Assembly: GCA_016932075.1 (NCBI GenBank)
Contig: JAFGDP010000087.1
Location: 1-38,322, forward strand
Length of the DNA: 38,322 nt
DNA from: Chitinispirillaceae bacterium
GTDB lineage: Bacteria > Fibrobacterota > Chitinivibrionia > Chitinivibrionales > Chitinispirillaceae
Reading direction: 5' to 3'
Part shown: one piece after another, positions 1 through 9,449 of the stretch
Position numbering within the stretch: position 1 is the first letter of the stretch
How the letters are laid out: every line of letters starts with the position of its first letter
Notes under the pieces: generated by a model
Database searches by the model: none
What the model saw: the letters and a program-made list of their open reading frames with translations, nothing else
What the model was told of the DNA's origin: nothing
Made by a program: the position numbers and the translations under genes

Positions 1-1674
1 AAATGGGGAACCGCGGACCTGCTGGCGAGCGATACGGCCCTGCGAACCGCAATCGATGTGCTCAGCGCGCATACGACCGCCAACACATCATGGTCTGAGA
101 CAAAGGTTGATGCAACGGCAAACGCAATAAATTCCGGGAAGCCGCTCTGGGATACCGAAGAGCATTTTATGAACCAGAACAGCGGCTATAACCAGGCCAC
201 CGCGGTAGTCAATGCCTTTAATTCGAACTACATCAGGAGCCGCGTTACAAAAACGGTGTTCTGGTATTTGATCTGCAGCACCTACCCCCTTGAACCGTAT
301 AATGATCACGGGATCATGCTGGCGCAGGAGCCGTGGAGCGGAAACTACTCGGTCAAGCCGGGATTGTGGGGGTATGCTCATTACAATCAATTCGTCAAAG
401 TCGGCTGGAAGTTTATCGATGCCGCGTGCGGAAATCTGTCCGGCGGCGGAACCTATGTCACCCTGAAATCTCCGGACAATTCGGATTTCAGCGTCATTAT
501 CGAAACAAAAGGCGCAGGCTCGAGCGCTCCAAGCTTCACCATTTCCGGCGGATTACCGGCGAATAAAACGCTCTGCGTATGGCGTTCAACCAGCAGTGAG
601 CAATTTGTGCGTCAGCCGGATATCACTCCGGCCGGCGGTTCGTTTTCCCTGGCGGTGCAGGGTGATGCGATCTATTCCATTTCCACGACCAGTGGTCAGC
701 AGAAGGGGTCTTTTCCCGGTATTCCTGTTTCACAAGGGTTTCCCATGCCCTATTACGAAACGTATGACCACTATGCAAATGCGAATACTTTCGGCTATCT
801 GCCCTATTATCACGCCGACATCTGCGGCGTATTTGAATTGGCCGGTCGTCCCGATGGGACCGGCACGTGTTTGCGGCAGGTACTCCAGCAAAAAGCCCAG
901 AGTTGGGCGCCTGAATGGAGCCCCTATACCATTATCGGCGACCGGACCTGGACCGATTATGAGGTAAGCGCCGATATTTGTTTTGACAATGGCGGGTGGG
1001 CGGGTGTCATGGGGCGCATCCACAATGTCGGGACCGGTTACGGGTGCAATCCGAACGGCTATTATCTCAGGTTAAGCTCGAATGGGACATGGGCATTGTA
1101 TTATGCCACCGGATCGAGCGAGGCTGGAACCTCCCTCGCGAGTGGCACGGTAGCGCTTTCCGGTCAATGGCATAACGTAAAACTCCGGCTGAGCGGCTCG
1201 ACCATAACCGGGTTCATTGAAAACAATCAGGTGTGCAGTGTCGTGAATACTACCAGCGCCGCGAGCGGCATGGCGGGTCTTTGCACGGGCAATTACAGCA
1301 CCGGGCGGAACTCGGCGCTGTTTGACAATCTGGTCCTTACTAGGGTGAACGGCGCTGCGCCGCAACCCACGGTCTTTTCGCAGGACCTGACGCCTCCGTA
1401 TGCTCTGGCGACCGGCCTGCTTGAAAAATCCGCAGTGGCGACACGGGTCAGACCCATGACGATGTCGTATGCAACCATTGGAGGTCAAGTCATCCCTGTT
1501 CCAGAGGAGCTTGCCGGAAAAAACATTACCGCCTCGGTCTATGATTTAAAAGGCGTGTTGGTACAAAAAGCGGTAACGCGAAGCAACATCATATATCTCA
1601 ATAGCAACAATCGTAATAGCAACAATCGTAATGCAACGGGGGTATTACTAGTTACAATAAGGGTGATGGAGTGA
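1..1674 (+). CDS. GH59 galactocerebrosidase-like beta-galactosidase, 5'-truncated by window edge
   Basis: The frame is open from base 1, so the true start lies outside the window; the GTG at 58 is internal. Hallmarks of galactocerebrosidase (GALC) can be read in order: the nucleophile segment LWDTEEHF (first Glu of EE, about residue 53 counted from base 1), then AQEPWSGNY, VTLKSPDNSDFSVIIETKG, and a C-terminal lectin-like domain with GDRTWTDYEVSADI and ALFDNLVL, as in the human enzyme. GH59 enzymes release beta-linked galactose. In a secreted bacterial enzyme the substrate is more likely plant galactan or arabinogalactan than galactolipid; this is inference. The last ~70 residues (VYDLKG core) form a Por/T9SS-type sorting-like module. 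GH27 follows 55 bp downstream on the same strand and is probably cotranscribed. The acid/base region is mostly outside the window. Confidence 0.85.
   Translation, partial: KWGTADLLASDTALRTAIDVLSAHTTANTSWSETKVDATANAINSGKPLWDTEEHFMNQNSGYNQATAVVNAFNSNYIRSRVTKTVFWYLICSTYPLEPYNDHGIMLAQEPWSGNYSVKPGLWGYAHYNQFVKVGWKFIDAACGNLSGGGTYVTLKSPDNSDFSVIIETKGAGSSAPSFTISGGLPANKTLCVWRSTSSEQFVRQPDITPAGGSFSLAVQGDAIYSISTTSGQQKGSFPGIPVSQGFPMPYYETYDHYANANTFGYLPYYHADICGVFELAGRPDGTGTCLRQVLQQKAQSWAPEWSPYTIIGDRTWTDYEVSADICFDNGGWAGVMGRIHNVGTGYGCNPNGYYLRLSSNGTWALYYATGSSEAGTSLASGTVALSGQWHNVKLRLSGSTITGFIENNQVCSVVNTTSAASGMAGLCTGNYSTGRNSALFDNLVLTRVNGAAPQPTVFSQDLTPPYALATGLLEKSAVATRVRPMTMSYATIGGQVIPVPEELAGKNITASVYDLKGVLVQKAVTRSNIIYLNSNNRNSNNRNATGVLLVTIRVME
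1600..1629 (+). repeat. Perfect 15-bp tandem duplication inside the GH59 tail
   Basis: The unit AATAGCAACAATCGT occurs twice in tandem without mismatch, followed by a further AAT. It adds an Asn-Ser-Asn-Asn-Arg repeat inside the C-terminal sorting-like module. The frame is kept. A recent slippage event is likely. Confidence 0.9.
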
Positions 1675-1729
1675 CCCGCGTTCGATATGGCTAATACCTT
1701 TGAGCTAGTCGCTTAAAAAGAGAGGCCGC

Positions 1730-3262
1730 ATGAATACAAATTTGAATTACGACATTTTTAGGTTCGGTTTTTTGTTCCTTCTCATGTTTTACCCGGTCGT
1801 ATATAGCCTTGATGATCAACAAGCGCAGACCCCTCCTATGGGTTTCAGCACCTGGAACGAGTTCGGGTGCACAATAAGCGAAGCGACATTGGTAAATACC
1901 GGGCATTTAATGATCAAAAAGCATCCCGCAAATTGGGAAGGCAGGGAGTTGAGCCTGAGGGATGCCGGGTATGTTTATGTCAATATTGATGATTGCTGGC
2001 ATGCACAAAGCCGGGATGCGCAGGGCAATCCGGCGTGGGAACCGACAAAGTTTCCACGGGGTTTGAAGTGGCTCGCGGATACAATACACCGGATGGGCCT
2101 CAAAATCGGCATCTACACCTGCGCGGGAACCGCCACCTGCTGCAACTATTTTGCGTCATTTGATCCAGCCCATCCCGATATCGGTTTCGACCAGAAAGAT
2201 GCAAACGCCTATGCAGACTGGGGTATCGACTATGTAAAGGACGACTGGTGCAATGTTCCGTCGGAATATCAGAATGCGGCTGGTTCGCAAAAGCTGTACG
2301 CCCGGATGAGGGATGCGCTGAAAACCGCGACCTCAAAAACCGGCCGTCCGATAGTTTTCAGCCTGTGCAACTGGGGGCAATATGATGTCCATCGATGGGG
2401 TGATACTATCGGACATCTATGGCGTACCGGCGGCGACATCACTCCGGACTGGAACAGCATTATGACCAATATTACCGCTAATGCGGCAGGTGCCCAATAC
2501 GCAAAGCCCGGGGCATGGAACGATCCTGACATGATGGAAGTGGGTAATGGTTCGTTGACCATGGCTGAAAATCGCGCGCATTTCGATTTGTGGTGCATTT
2601 CCGCCGCTCCACTGATATTAGGCAACGATTTATCGAAAATGTCCGATTCGATATTTACCATATTGTCCAATCGTGAGGTAATCGCAGTAGACCAGGATTC
2701 GCTCGGGTATCAGGGCCGGAAAGTCCGGACCGACGGCGAAGTGCAGATCTGGTCGAAAAAGTTGAAATACAATGCCTGGGCCGTCGTTCTGGTAAACAGC
2801 GGCATGTCTCCGGCAAGCAGCTCCGTGCTCTGGTCCGATATCGGCGAGCCGGACGCGAACAAGAGTTACCCGGTTCGCGACCTATGGCAGCATAAGAATG
2901 TCAGCCTCTCTTCAATGGGCAGGTACCCGGTGAATTCGATTCCGGGCCACGGATCCGTGCACCTGGTTTTGGGAACTCCGTACTGGATGCAGGAGACGGC
3001 AATACGCGAGGACCGCCAGGACAAACATCAACCGTGCGGCATCGGCAAGGAAACGCTGATCCGCAGGCGGAAAAACAACGATGAGCTCTATATACCATGG
3101 CCCGGTAGCAGAGTCCGCTTGTTTGATATTCAGGGAAAAGTTCAATCGTCGTTTTTCGTTCGGGAACCTTGCTGGCATAAAATCCAAAACAATCCGCGGT
3201 CTGCCGCGACCGTGATTCAAATCATCCACAACGACGGCAGGCAAACGTTCATGAGGTATTGA
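1730..3262 (+). CDS. GH27 alpha-galactosidase, secreted
   Basis: 510 aa with an N-terminal hydrophobic signal segment (about residues 11-26). The GH27 barrel begins at TPPMGFSTWNEFGC. The nucleophile is the second Asp of YVKDDWC (D172) and the acid/base is the second Asp of WNDPDMMEVG (D267). GH27 enzymes remove terminal alpha-1,6-galactose, for example from galactomannan or raffinose-type sugars. That fits the GH26 mannanase elsewhere in the window, although some GH27 members act on other alpha-galactosides or beta-L-arabinopyranosides. After the barrel and beta-sandwich there is a degenerate sorting-like module (LFDIQGKVQ). An AGAGAGG stretch lies just before the ATG. The gene is convergent with the lyase gene at 3386. 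Confidence 0.92.
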   Translation: MNTNLNYDIFRFGFLFLLMFYPVVYSLDDQQAQTPPMGFSTWNEFGCTISEATLVNTGHLMIKKHPANWEGRELSLRDAGYVYVNIDDCWHAQSRDAQGNPAWEPTKFPRGLKWLADTIHRMGLKIGIYTCAGTATCCNYFASFDPAHPDIGFDQKDANAYADWGIDYVKDDWCNVPSEYQNAAGSQKLYARMRDALKTATSKTGRPIVFSLCNWGQYDVHRWGDTIGHLWRTGGDITPDWNSIMTNITANAAGAQYAKPGAWNDPDMMEVGNGSLTMAENRAHFDLWCISAAPLILGNDLSKMSDSIFTILSNREVIAVDQDSLGYQGRKVRTDGEVQIWSKKLKYNAWAVVLVNSGMSPASSSVLWSDIGEPDANKSYPVRDLWQHKNVSLSSMGRYPVNSIPGHGSVHLVLGTPYWMQETAIREDRQDKHQPCGIGKETLIRRRKNNDELYIPWPGSRVRLFDIQGKVQSSFFVREPCWHKIQNNPRSAATVIQIIHNDGRQTFMRY

Positions 3263-3385
3263 TATAATCCCCAACAATTCATAGCGGAACGCTGGAGATC
3301 GCGAAAAAGTGTTAACTGGTTAATTGGCCTCCGTCCCTGATTCTCAAGGCTGCTCCACACCTGGGATCATACCGGAATCCGGCCC

Positions 3386-4855
3386 CTATCGTACTACCGG
3401 AAGGACGTTCCGGATAATGGCGCCGTTGCCTTTCAGCTCCACAATACGATTTCCCGGATTAAGGCAGGTTGAAGGCAGCGAGTGAAAATGAAAACCCGGC
3501 GCGAAGCTTTTCTCCGCCGACCGGAAAAGCACGCTGCCTTGCATATCAAATACCGTGAATGCAACCGCAGCCTCTTTCGCCAGAAAATACCGGATCCTGC
3601 CGCCGAAAATCCCCGACACCGCGATACAGTGCGGCACGCATGGCCCCTTTTGCTGCAGCGCCTCGGTAGCACTTGTATCCACGGTAAAGGCGAGCGTCCC
3701 GAACCCGAGCTGGTCAAATCCGCCGCTGTTGGTGCCGTACTGCCCGCCCCCGCCTTCGGGCCGGATGCTGTCAGCGAACATTTTACTCCATGGCGCGTTT
3801 ACCTTTTTCAGTCGCGCGTAGTGGTTGTAGATCAGCTCCCAGCCCGGCCGGATCGTACCCCGTGCGCTCGAAGATATTTCTGTCATGGCAAAGTTTTCGC
3901 AATTCGTGTAATCGGTCCACGGCACGTCGTAGCCAAGATTGTACTTTGCCGTGTATTCGCAGAGCGCAAGGACCTTGTTGTCTTTATAGGCGAACAGGTC
4001 CTCTCCCTGGTTGTATGCGATCTGGCAGAACGCGCCGATAAGCGAGATGCAGAGCGTGGCATGCCCCTGGTCGCGGCCCGACTCCTGACACTGCCCGAGG
4101 ATTGGCGTCCCGGGGTAGAGATTGTTGCACAAACGGTCGATCTGGCCCGTCCCCACGCCGCTCTTGAAATAGGTCACGGCTTCGTAAACCTTGGAGGTGT
4201 CGTCGCAGAGCACGCCGATGGCGAGTACGGTCGCCATGTTTGCCAGGTCCCAGTTTGCCCAGTAGTGGTCAAAGCAGGTACCGTTGTGCCGGATGAGAAA
4301 ATCCGAGCTTATCGGATAGAATTTCGTCAGCAGCATGGCTTTGAACCGGGTGAAATCCGCAGCAGCCCACCCGCTATAACCGCGCATGAGTTCCGCCGCG
4401 GCGGCGAGCTGGTATCCGTAAAGTCCTGCGCGAAGCCCGGCGTTTGAATCGCCGTTGATTACCACCAGGGTGGAGGCCCACGCGTTCAGGATCGCAACGG
4501 CCTTGTCTGCGTGCGCAATGCTGCCGGAAATCCGGTACCTGAGTGCGTTCTGGTACGCCGCGGCGCAGTCACGGGCCAGCGGCATGAAGGTCTCGCCGTT
4601 GGGGCACCCGTTCCCACCGCAACAGACCGTGTCCTGAGGATTGGGCGTATAGCTCGACTGGGCAAAGGAGCTGGCCACGAGCCGGTCCCAACCCGATTTC
4701 CACGGCTGGGCGGCGGCATTGACCTTGGCCTTCAGGCGGTCAAGATCAGCCTGGGTATGGAGGATGCCGGGATGGACTATGGTCAGGGCGTGAACCATGC
4801 CGACCATCGCGATCATCAACGCAGTAGATTTTAAAAACGACGGAAACAATGGCAT
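3386..4855 (-). CDS. Alginate-lyase-superfamily polysaccharide lyase (possibly PL38-like), secreted
   Basis: 489 aa with a short signal peptide ending near VHA. The body has the (alpha/alpha)-toroid pattern of the alginate_lyase superfamily: HPGILHTQADLDRLKAKV at the N-terminus, NWDLANMATVLAIGVLCDD in the middle and ESGRDQGHATL further on. These features suggest a lyase acting on uronic-acid polymers by beta-elimination (alginate, glucuronan or a related plant or algal uronan). I cannot settle the CAZy family; PL38 is a guess. The C-terminal ~70 residues carry the sorting-like module (FTVFDMQGSVLF). The gene starts 20 bp after the GH31 stop on the same strand, so the two are likely one transcript. 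No strong ribosome-binding site is visible before the ATG. Confidence 0.75.
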   Translation of the reverse strand: MPLFPSFLKSTALMIAMVGMVHALTIVHPGILHTQADLDRLKAKVNAAAQPWKSGWDRLVASSFAQSSYTPNPQDTVCCGGNGCPNGETFMPLARDCAAAYQNALRYRISGSIAHADKAVAILNAWASTLVVINGDSNAGLRAGLYGYQLAAAAELMRGYSGWAAADFTRFKAMLLTKFYPISSDFLIRHNGTCFDHYWANWDLANMATVLAIGVLCDDTSKVYEAVTYFKSGVGTGQIDRLCNNLYPGTPILGQCQESGRDQGHATLCISLIGAFCQIAYNQGEDLFAYKDNKVLALCEYTAKYNLGYDVPWTDYTNCENFAMTEISSSARGTIRPGWELIYNHYARLKKVNAPWSKMFADSIRPEGGGGQYGTNSGGFDQLGFGTLAFTVDTSATEALQQKGPCVPHCIAVSGIFGGRIRYFLAKEAAVAFTVFDMQGSVLFRSAEKSFAPGFHFHSLPSTCLNPGNRIVELKGNGAIIRNVLPVVR

Positions 4856-4875
4856 GGCAGAACTTTGTTACGTGT

Positions 4876-7515
4876 TTAGCGACCGGCCTTCTTCGCAGCG
4901 CTCAGCTTCATTATAACAATACGTTGTGCCATGTATCCATCGTTACCAAGATCAATCGCATCCTTGTCCGTGATGATTTTCCTCAGCACTCTTCCCGAAC
5001 AGTCGAACAGGGTGATCTGCGTGCGTTTTCCCCTGTACGCCGGCGGCAGAACGATCCTGTTGTTGACCGCGCGGACTGTCATGGTTGCCGTCTGGCAAGA
5101 GACGCTATGATTTCCGGTTTCCATGACATTGACCGGAGTGCACGAAACCTGCGATCCCGTATAAATGAGCTGGCAGTCAGGATTAGCGGTTTTGAGCGGG
5201 CCTGCTCCATGATTGCTCGCGACATATACAATGTTGAAAACCTTTTTCGTGTCCATACCGGTAAAACTGCCGCTGCGGCTGCCGATAATCACGTTGCGCG
5301 GATTGTCGGTATAGGTGATCGGAATTGTTGCGTATTTGCCGGTTTCATAGTTGTAGTTGTCTCCCTCGTCCTCATAAAGCGTAAAGCTGCCGTTTTTTCC
5401 AGGATAGACGCGAAGTTCGATGGTATCGGCCCGCTCGGTCGCGTATTGAATCTCCGGACCCATGGGTAGGACGGAACCGGCCCTGACATGCAGCGGAATT
5501 TTATCGATCGGCGCGCTGGCCGTGGTGGTCCGGCCCGCCGCTCCGGCGTTCACCGCGCCAGTCCAGAAATCATACCAGTTGCCGGCTGGTAGATACATGG
5601 AACGCGACGTCGCGCCTGCGCTCGTAATAGGGCTTACCAGCAGTGCCGGGCCAAACATAAATTGGTTGCCGATATTCTTGACGCCGGGATCGGTCCTGAA
5701 ATCCATGACCAGGTGCCGCATCATGGTGTAATCCTCGTTCGTCACCATCCATCCGAGGGAGTAGATATACGGCATCAGGCGGTAGTGCAATTTGTCGATC
5801 ATGAGCAGGTTCGCCTTGGTGGTCGCGTCCCAGTTGCTCGAATACAGCTCGCGCGACCCGCCGCCGTGAATCCGAAATATGGGGCAGAATGCACCGTACT
5901 GGAACCAACGGGTAAACAACTCACGGTTGCCTGACGTTGCCCAGTTAAGAGAATGACCCCAGTAGCCGCCGATGTCCGTGCACCAGTAGGGATTGCCGGA
6001 TGCGCAGAAGTGAAGCCCGGCCGGAATGGAATTCTGCAGCGCTCCCCAGTTGCACGAGATGTCATTGTTCCACTGAATGGAACCGGTGCGCTGCTGGCCT
6101 GCGAACGCAACGCGGGAAAGGAGTGCCGGCCGTTTGTTCGGGATGTCCCTGCGCCAGTTGTTATACCCGTTTTTCATGATCTCCAATGAATAGGTATTGT
6201 AATAGAGACAGCCTTTCCCCATGGCGGTCGTGAGCGCGTGACGGTTGAACGGATCAGGATACGGATACGGTTCATTGTTGTCGTTCCACCAGCCGTCCCA
6301 GCCGTGCGCGGTGAGGAGCTGCGTATTGATCTGCCGCCAGTATATCGACATGCCGTTCGCATGGTAGGCGTCGACGAAACGAGTCGATCCGCCCGTTACC
6401 GGCCACAGGGCTCCGGCATTGTTCAACTCGGTGTAATTGTTGCTCCCCGGCGCAAAACAGGGCCATATGGAGATCATGGTATGAATATTTGCTTCATGCA
6501 TTTGACTGATCATGGATCGTGGGTTTCCCCAGCGATCGGGATTCATTATATGACATCCCCATGGCTGGGGCGACCAATAGCCCCAGTCCTGGACAATGCA
6601 ATCAACCGGGATCTTGTTGTTACGATATCCATCCTTGACTGCAAGATAATGGGACTCGTATTCGTACTTGTCTTTTGAATGTATCAACCCGTAACACCAC
6701 TTTGCCAAAAGCGGCACTTTTCCGGTCGCGGTGCGATAGAGCGAAATAACGCTGTCGATTTCTGGGCCGTAGAAAAAGTAGTAGTCGATCAGGTCGCCGC
6801 ATTCGGAAGTGTAACGATACCGGGTGTTGCTTCCTTCGTTGCCATAAAACCAGCTCTTTGAGTAATTGTCCCAGAAAAGGCCGTACCCTCTGGTCGAAAC
6901 AAGCACCGGGATTGCGGAGATGAAATGATCGATGTACACGTACTCCTGATCCATGAGTTCCGAGCTCTTGCCTTTATAGTTGACTGTTGCGGTTCCCTTG
7001 CCGCCATCGATCTGGTGCTGTCCGAGACCATACAATCCTTCATCAGCCGGAGAGTTGAACATGGTATTGATGGTATAGGTCCTCACCCCTTCGACCGTTG
7101 CCGCGGCCATGGATTTGTCGTACTCAGAAAGGATGAGCGTGTTGCTGAGGTCGGTGTAATTCACCGTTGCATTGGTCTTAGCGACTTTGACCTTGATACG
7201 GTTAGTGAGCAGTACGATCGTATCGCCATTCTCGGTCACCGTGAAACTCGGGGTGGCAAAGGTCTTGTTGACGCAAAGGGAGGTCTTTGCCGGAAACGCC
7301 GAAGTCGGAGTATACGTAACCCGGACAATGTCGGCCTGGCAGATCTTCACCTTCATTTTTCCGGTGTTGCAGGTAAAGGTCACGCCGTCGCTGTCGGTGA
7401 CGTAGGATACGACGCTGATGCCCCATGATAATTGAATACCCGTGAGCATACACGCCATGGCCAGTATCATGCGCATCGCCCTTATTCTTGTTGATACACC
7501 TGCTTTTCTTGCCAT
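4876..7515 (-). CDS. GH31 alpha-glycosidase (alpha-xylosidase type), secreted
   Basis: 879 aa from the ATG at 7515, preceded by GGAG nine bases upstream. An in-frame TTG at 7530 lies one base before that GGAG and is a poorer start. A signal peptide runs to about SWG. The GH31 barrel shows KWCYGLIHSKDKY, the nucleophile in GWWNDNNEP (D412, DxxEP pattern) and the acid/base in SIQWNNDIS (D485), followed by GGYWG. In this family the substrate could be alpha-xylose (xyloglucan side chains), alpha-glucose or alpha-galactose. Alpha-xylosidase is the best guess from overall resemblance to secreted bacterial enzymes. The C-terminus has the sorting-like module (LFDCSGRVLRKI). It lies downstream of the lipoprotein gene, with a palindromic repeat element between them, and 20 bp upstream of the lyase gene. 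Confidence 0.87.
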   Translation of the reverse strand: MARKAGVSTRIRAMRMILAMACMLTGIQLSWGISVVSYVTDSDGVTFTCNTGKMKVKICQADIVRVTYTPTSAFPAKTSLCVNKTFATPSFTVTENGDTIVLLTNRIKVKVAKTNATVNYTDLSNTLILSEYDKSMAAATVEGVRTYTINTMFNSPADEGLYGLGQHQIDGGKGTATVNYKGKSSELMDQEYVYIDHFISAIPVLVSTRGYGLFWDNYSKSWFYGNEGSNTRYRYTSECGDLIDYYFFYGPEIDSVISLYRTATGKVPLLAKWCYGLIHSKDKYEYESHYLAVKDGYRNNKIPVDCIVQDWGYWSPQPWGCHIMNPDRWGNPRSMISQMHEANIHTMISIWPCFAPGSNNYTELNNAGALWPVTGGSTRFVDAYHANGMSIYWRQINTQLLTAHGWDGWWNDNNEPYPYPDPFNRHALTTAMGKGCLYYNTYSLEIMKNGYNNWRRDIPNKRPALLSRVAFAGQQRTGSIQWNNDISCNWGALQNSIPAGLHFCASGNPYWCTDIGGYWGHSLNWATSGNRELFTRWFQYGAFCPIFRIHGGGSRELYSSNWDATTKANLLMIDKLHYRLMPYIYSLGWMVTNEDYTMMRHLVMDFRTDPGVKNIGNQFMFGPALLVSPITSAGATSRSMYLPAGNWYDFWTGAVNAGAAGRTTTASAPIDKIPLHVRAGSVLPMGPEIQYATERADTIELRVYPGKNGSFTLYEDEGDNYNYETGKYATIPITYTDNPRNVIIGSRSGSFTGMDTKKVFNIVYVASNHGAGPLKTANPDCQLIYTGSQVSCTPVNVMETGNHSVSCQTATMTVRAVNNRIVLPPAYRGKRTQITLFDCSGRVLRKIITDKDAIDLGNDGYMAQRIVIMKLSAAKKAGR

Positions 7516-7681
7516 AGTATATCGCTCCAATTCTCGCTGACGTGATTTTTCGCCGCCGATTGTACTATTTTAACAGTAAGAGGAAACGGCGACGGCCTGA
7601 TGACAAGCCTCGTACGACCTTTTGCTTTGACTGCCGGTTCCTCCTTGCCCGGAATGCAACTGGCAGTCTTTTTATTCCGCT

Positions 7682-7772
7682 TCACACCCCATCACCCCGC
7701 CCTTCGGACACCCCTCTTCCCCTCTCCGTTTTTCGGGAGAGGGGAAGAGGGGTTGGGGAGATGGGGTGAGGG
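7682..7772. repeat. REP-like palindromic element, copy 1
   Basis: A ~90-bp near-palindrome lies just after the lipoprotein stop codon (transcription runs leftward). Its core is CCCCTCTTCCCCTCTCC, a short spacer, then GGAGAGGGGAAGAGGGG, flanked by weaker arms CACCCCATCACCCC and GGGGAGATGGGGTGAGG. A second copy lies at 30991-31086. It can fold into a long hairpin in RNA and may act as a transcript stabiliser or partial terminator. Confidence 0.85.
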
Positions 7773-7775
7773 TCC

Positions 7776-9449
7776 TTACCTGAACTCCACCAGCGCATCC
7801 TCCATTTTCTGGTTCATGTAACAGAGCCTGATCCAATCCGCGCCGGGCGCCCTGTTCATCACCCGCACCTCGTCGATTTTTCCGTTGAAGTAGCACCACC
7901 CTTCGAAATAGGGGATCGTCACCTGGCGGCCATGCCTGCCGATGGTAAAATCGTCGCCGGTGTTTCGCGCGTAATTTCCCGTCATCAAAGGGGTCGAATC
8001 GTTCACCATGACGCCGTTGATATACAGGTATTGGTTGGTTCCCAACCGCACGCCCGTGAGAAATACCCATTGCTTCTGCCCGGGCGCAGGCGGCACCGAA
8101 TCCTCGGTATACGCCCACCCCTGCCGGTCCTGAAATGCCACGAATTCCCAGGTCGCCCTGCCATTGCCGAAGCATTTCAGCTTGAGGTAGTACTGCTCAT
8201 GGCCCTTGCCCGCGATCGCGTGCCAGAGCGTGTCGATCGTGTCCGCATATGCCCAGAGGGAGATCGAGTACGCGCCATTCTGCGGCATGTTGAGCTTTCC
8301 CGACGCGGTGCTGGGCATGGTGATGTAGCTTGTTGAGCCGTTGAAATCGCGCGCGCTCCCGATGATGCCATCAACCGCAGAGACGGCGGTCATGTTATAG
8401 GGCGTGCCGTTGTATTGGTTGACGGTTGCATCATGCGCGGTCCCGTTGCCCGCGCCGGCCAAGTGCCATATGCCCTGAAATCCGGCCGCCGTGTCAAATA
8501 CCGCTGCGCCGTTCGACAGGGATTTCGCCGAAGCCCCCCAGTGCATGACGATATGCTGAGCGTCGTTATTGCCGAAAACAGCGGGCATGCGCACCCAGAT
8601 TGCAGCGCTATTCGCGGTCGCATCCCATTGCTCGATCTCATAGGCAAGAGGCACGCCCTCAGAGCTCGAAAACCTGAGGTCCGCGCCCCCGTCCTGTGCC
8701 TGCGTGAAGTCAAAGGAGTTTCTTGTCAGCCTGATCAGCACCGGGAAATCAGTCACATCGCCGGACACTCCGGCTCCCGAAGCCGTTGTATTGAGGTGGA
8801 GTTTTCTTGAATATCGCCATTGCGGAAACGGAATGACCACGGTATCGCCGGAAACGACCTCGATCCCTGCGGCAAGGACGCTCGATGTTCCAGGCGCGGT
8901 CTTGGATGCATAATTGACCGATGGAATCGTTCCCGCGGGTACCTGGTCGAGGAGCGTCATCCCGTTGCCGCCGCTCACGAAAACCGCGATGCCGGTTCCC
9001 GGGATATACACGTATCCGTTTATTATATCGGCAGTATCCGGCGCAGCTACGCTGATGGCGCCCGGTCTTTGAAGAACGGCATCGGGCGCTTGCGTGGTAT
9101 CGCCGCGCAAGTTGACGATAGCAACAAACGACCGTGTTCCGGATCCCGGTTTTGTCGCGACGATCGAATATCGGGCCGATGAATCCGGTGCTTGCACTGA
9201 ATATTCCCCGTTGACATCGGTCGTATCAGTGCTCGATCGCGCAAGGGGGGTATCGCACACCGGGTCATAATCCACTGGGTACAGGGTCACAATCGTCGAA
9301 CAGGCGGGAGACCCGTCGTCATTCGCAACCCTGCCGATCACGGTCTCCGAGCTGCTCCCGCCTGAAACCTGGTTCAGGGACACGCAGTGCAGCGTCAGAA
9401 GCACTGCGCCGGCAGCGGCAAAAAAAGCGGTGATGATCGGGTTACGCAT
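7776..9449 (-). CDS. Surface lipoprotein with DUF2341 and LamG-type lectin domain, partner of the TIGR02147 regulator
   Basis: 557 aa from the ATG at 9449, whose ATGCGTAA overlaps the regulator's stop by 8 bases. That implies translational coupling and rules out the longer frame. A hydrophobic segment ends in LTLHC, so C22 is the likely lipidated residue, with His at the position normally held by Gly, Ala or Ser. Next come SGGSSSET, a beta-rich carboxypeptidase-regulatory-like segment (about 40-100), a DUF2341 domain (about 211-296, from WRYSRKLHLN) and a concanavalin/LamG domain (about 326-550, with ARDFNGSTSYI and GKIDEVRVMNR). DUF2341 plus LamG is typical of surface carbohydrate-binding proteins, so it probably binds glycan outside the cell. 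No catalytic motif is seen. The gene at 25566 shares the N-terminal design but has a different binding domain. Confidence 0.82.
   Translation of the reverse strand: MRNPIITAFFAAAGAVLLTLHCVSLNQVSGGSSSETVIGRVANDDGSPACSTIVTLYPVDYDPVCDTPLARSSTDTTDVNGEYSVQAPDSSARYSIVATKPGSGTRSFVAIVNLRGDTTQAPDAVLQRPGAISVAAPDTADIINGYVYIPGTGIAVFVSGGNGMTLLDQVPAGTIPSVNYASKTAPGTSSVLAAGIEVVSGDTVVIPFPQWRYSRKLHLNTTASGAGVSGDVTDFPVLIRLTRNSFDFTQAQDGGADLRFSSSEGVPLAYEIEQWDATANSAAIWVRMPAVFGNNDAQHIVMHWGASAKSLSNGAAVFDTAAGFQGIWHLAGAGNGTAHDATVNQYNGTPYNMTAVSAVDGIIGSARDFNGSTSYITMPSTASGKLNMPQNGAYSISLWAYADTIDTLWHAIAGKGHEQYYLKLKCFGNGRATWEFVAFQDRQGWAYTEDSVPPAPGQKQWVFLTGVRLGTNQYLYINGVMVNDSTPLMTGNYARNTGDDFTIGRHGRQVTIPYFEGWCYFNGKIDEVRVMNRAPGADWIRLCYMNQKMEDALVEFR

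Noticed and set aside
3482..4447. 321-codon plus-strand ORF opposite the lyase gene
   Set aside because: It is a shadow of the lyase frame in GC-rich coding DNA; the lyase has a signal peptide, family motifs and the shared tail, while this has none.
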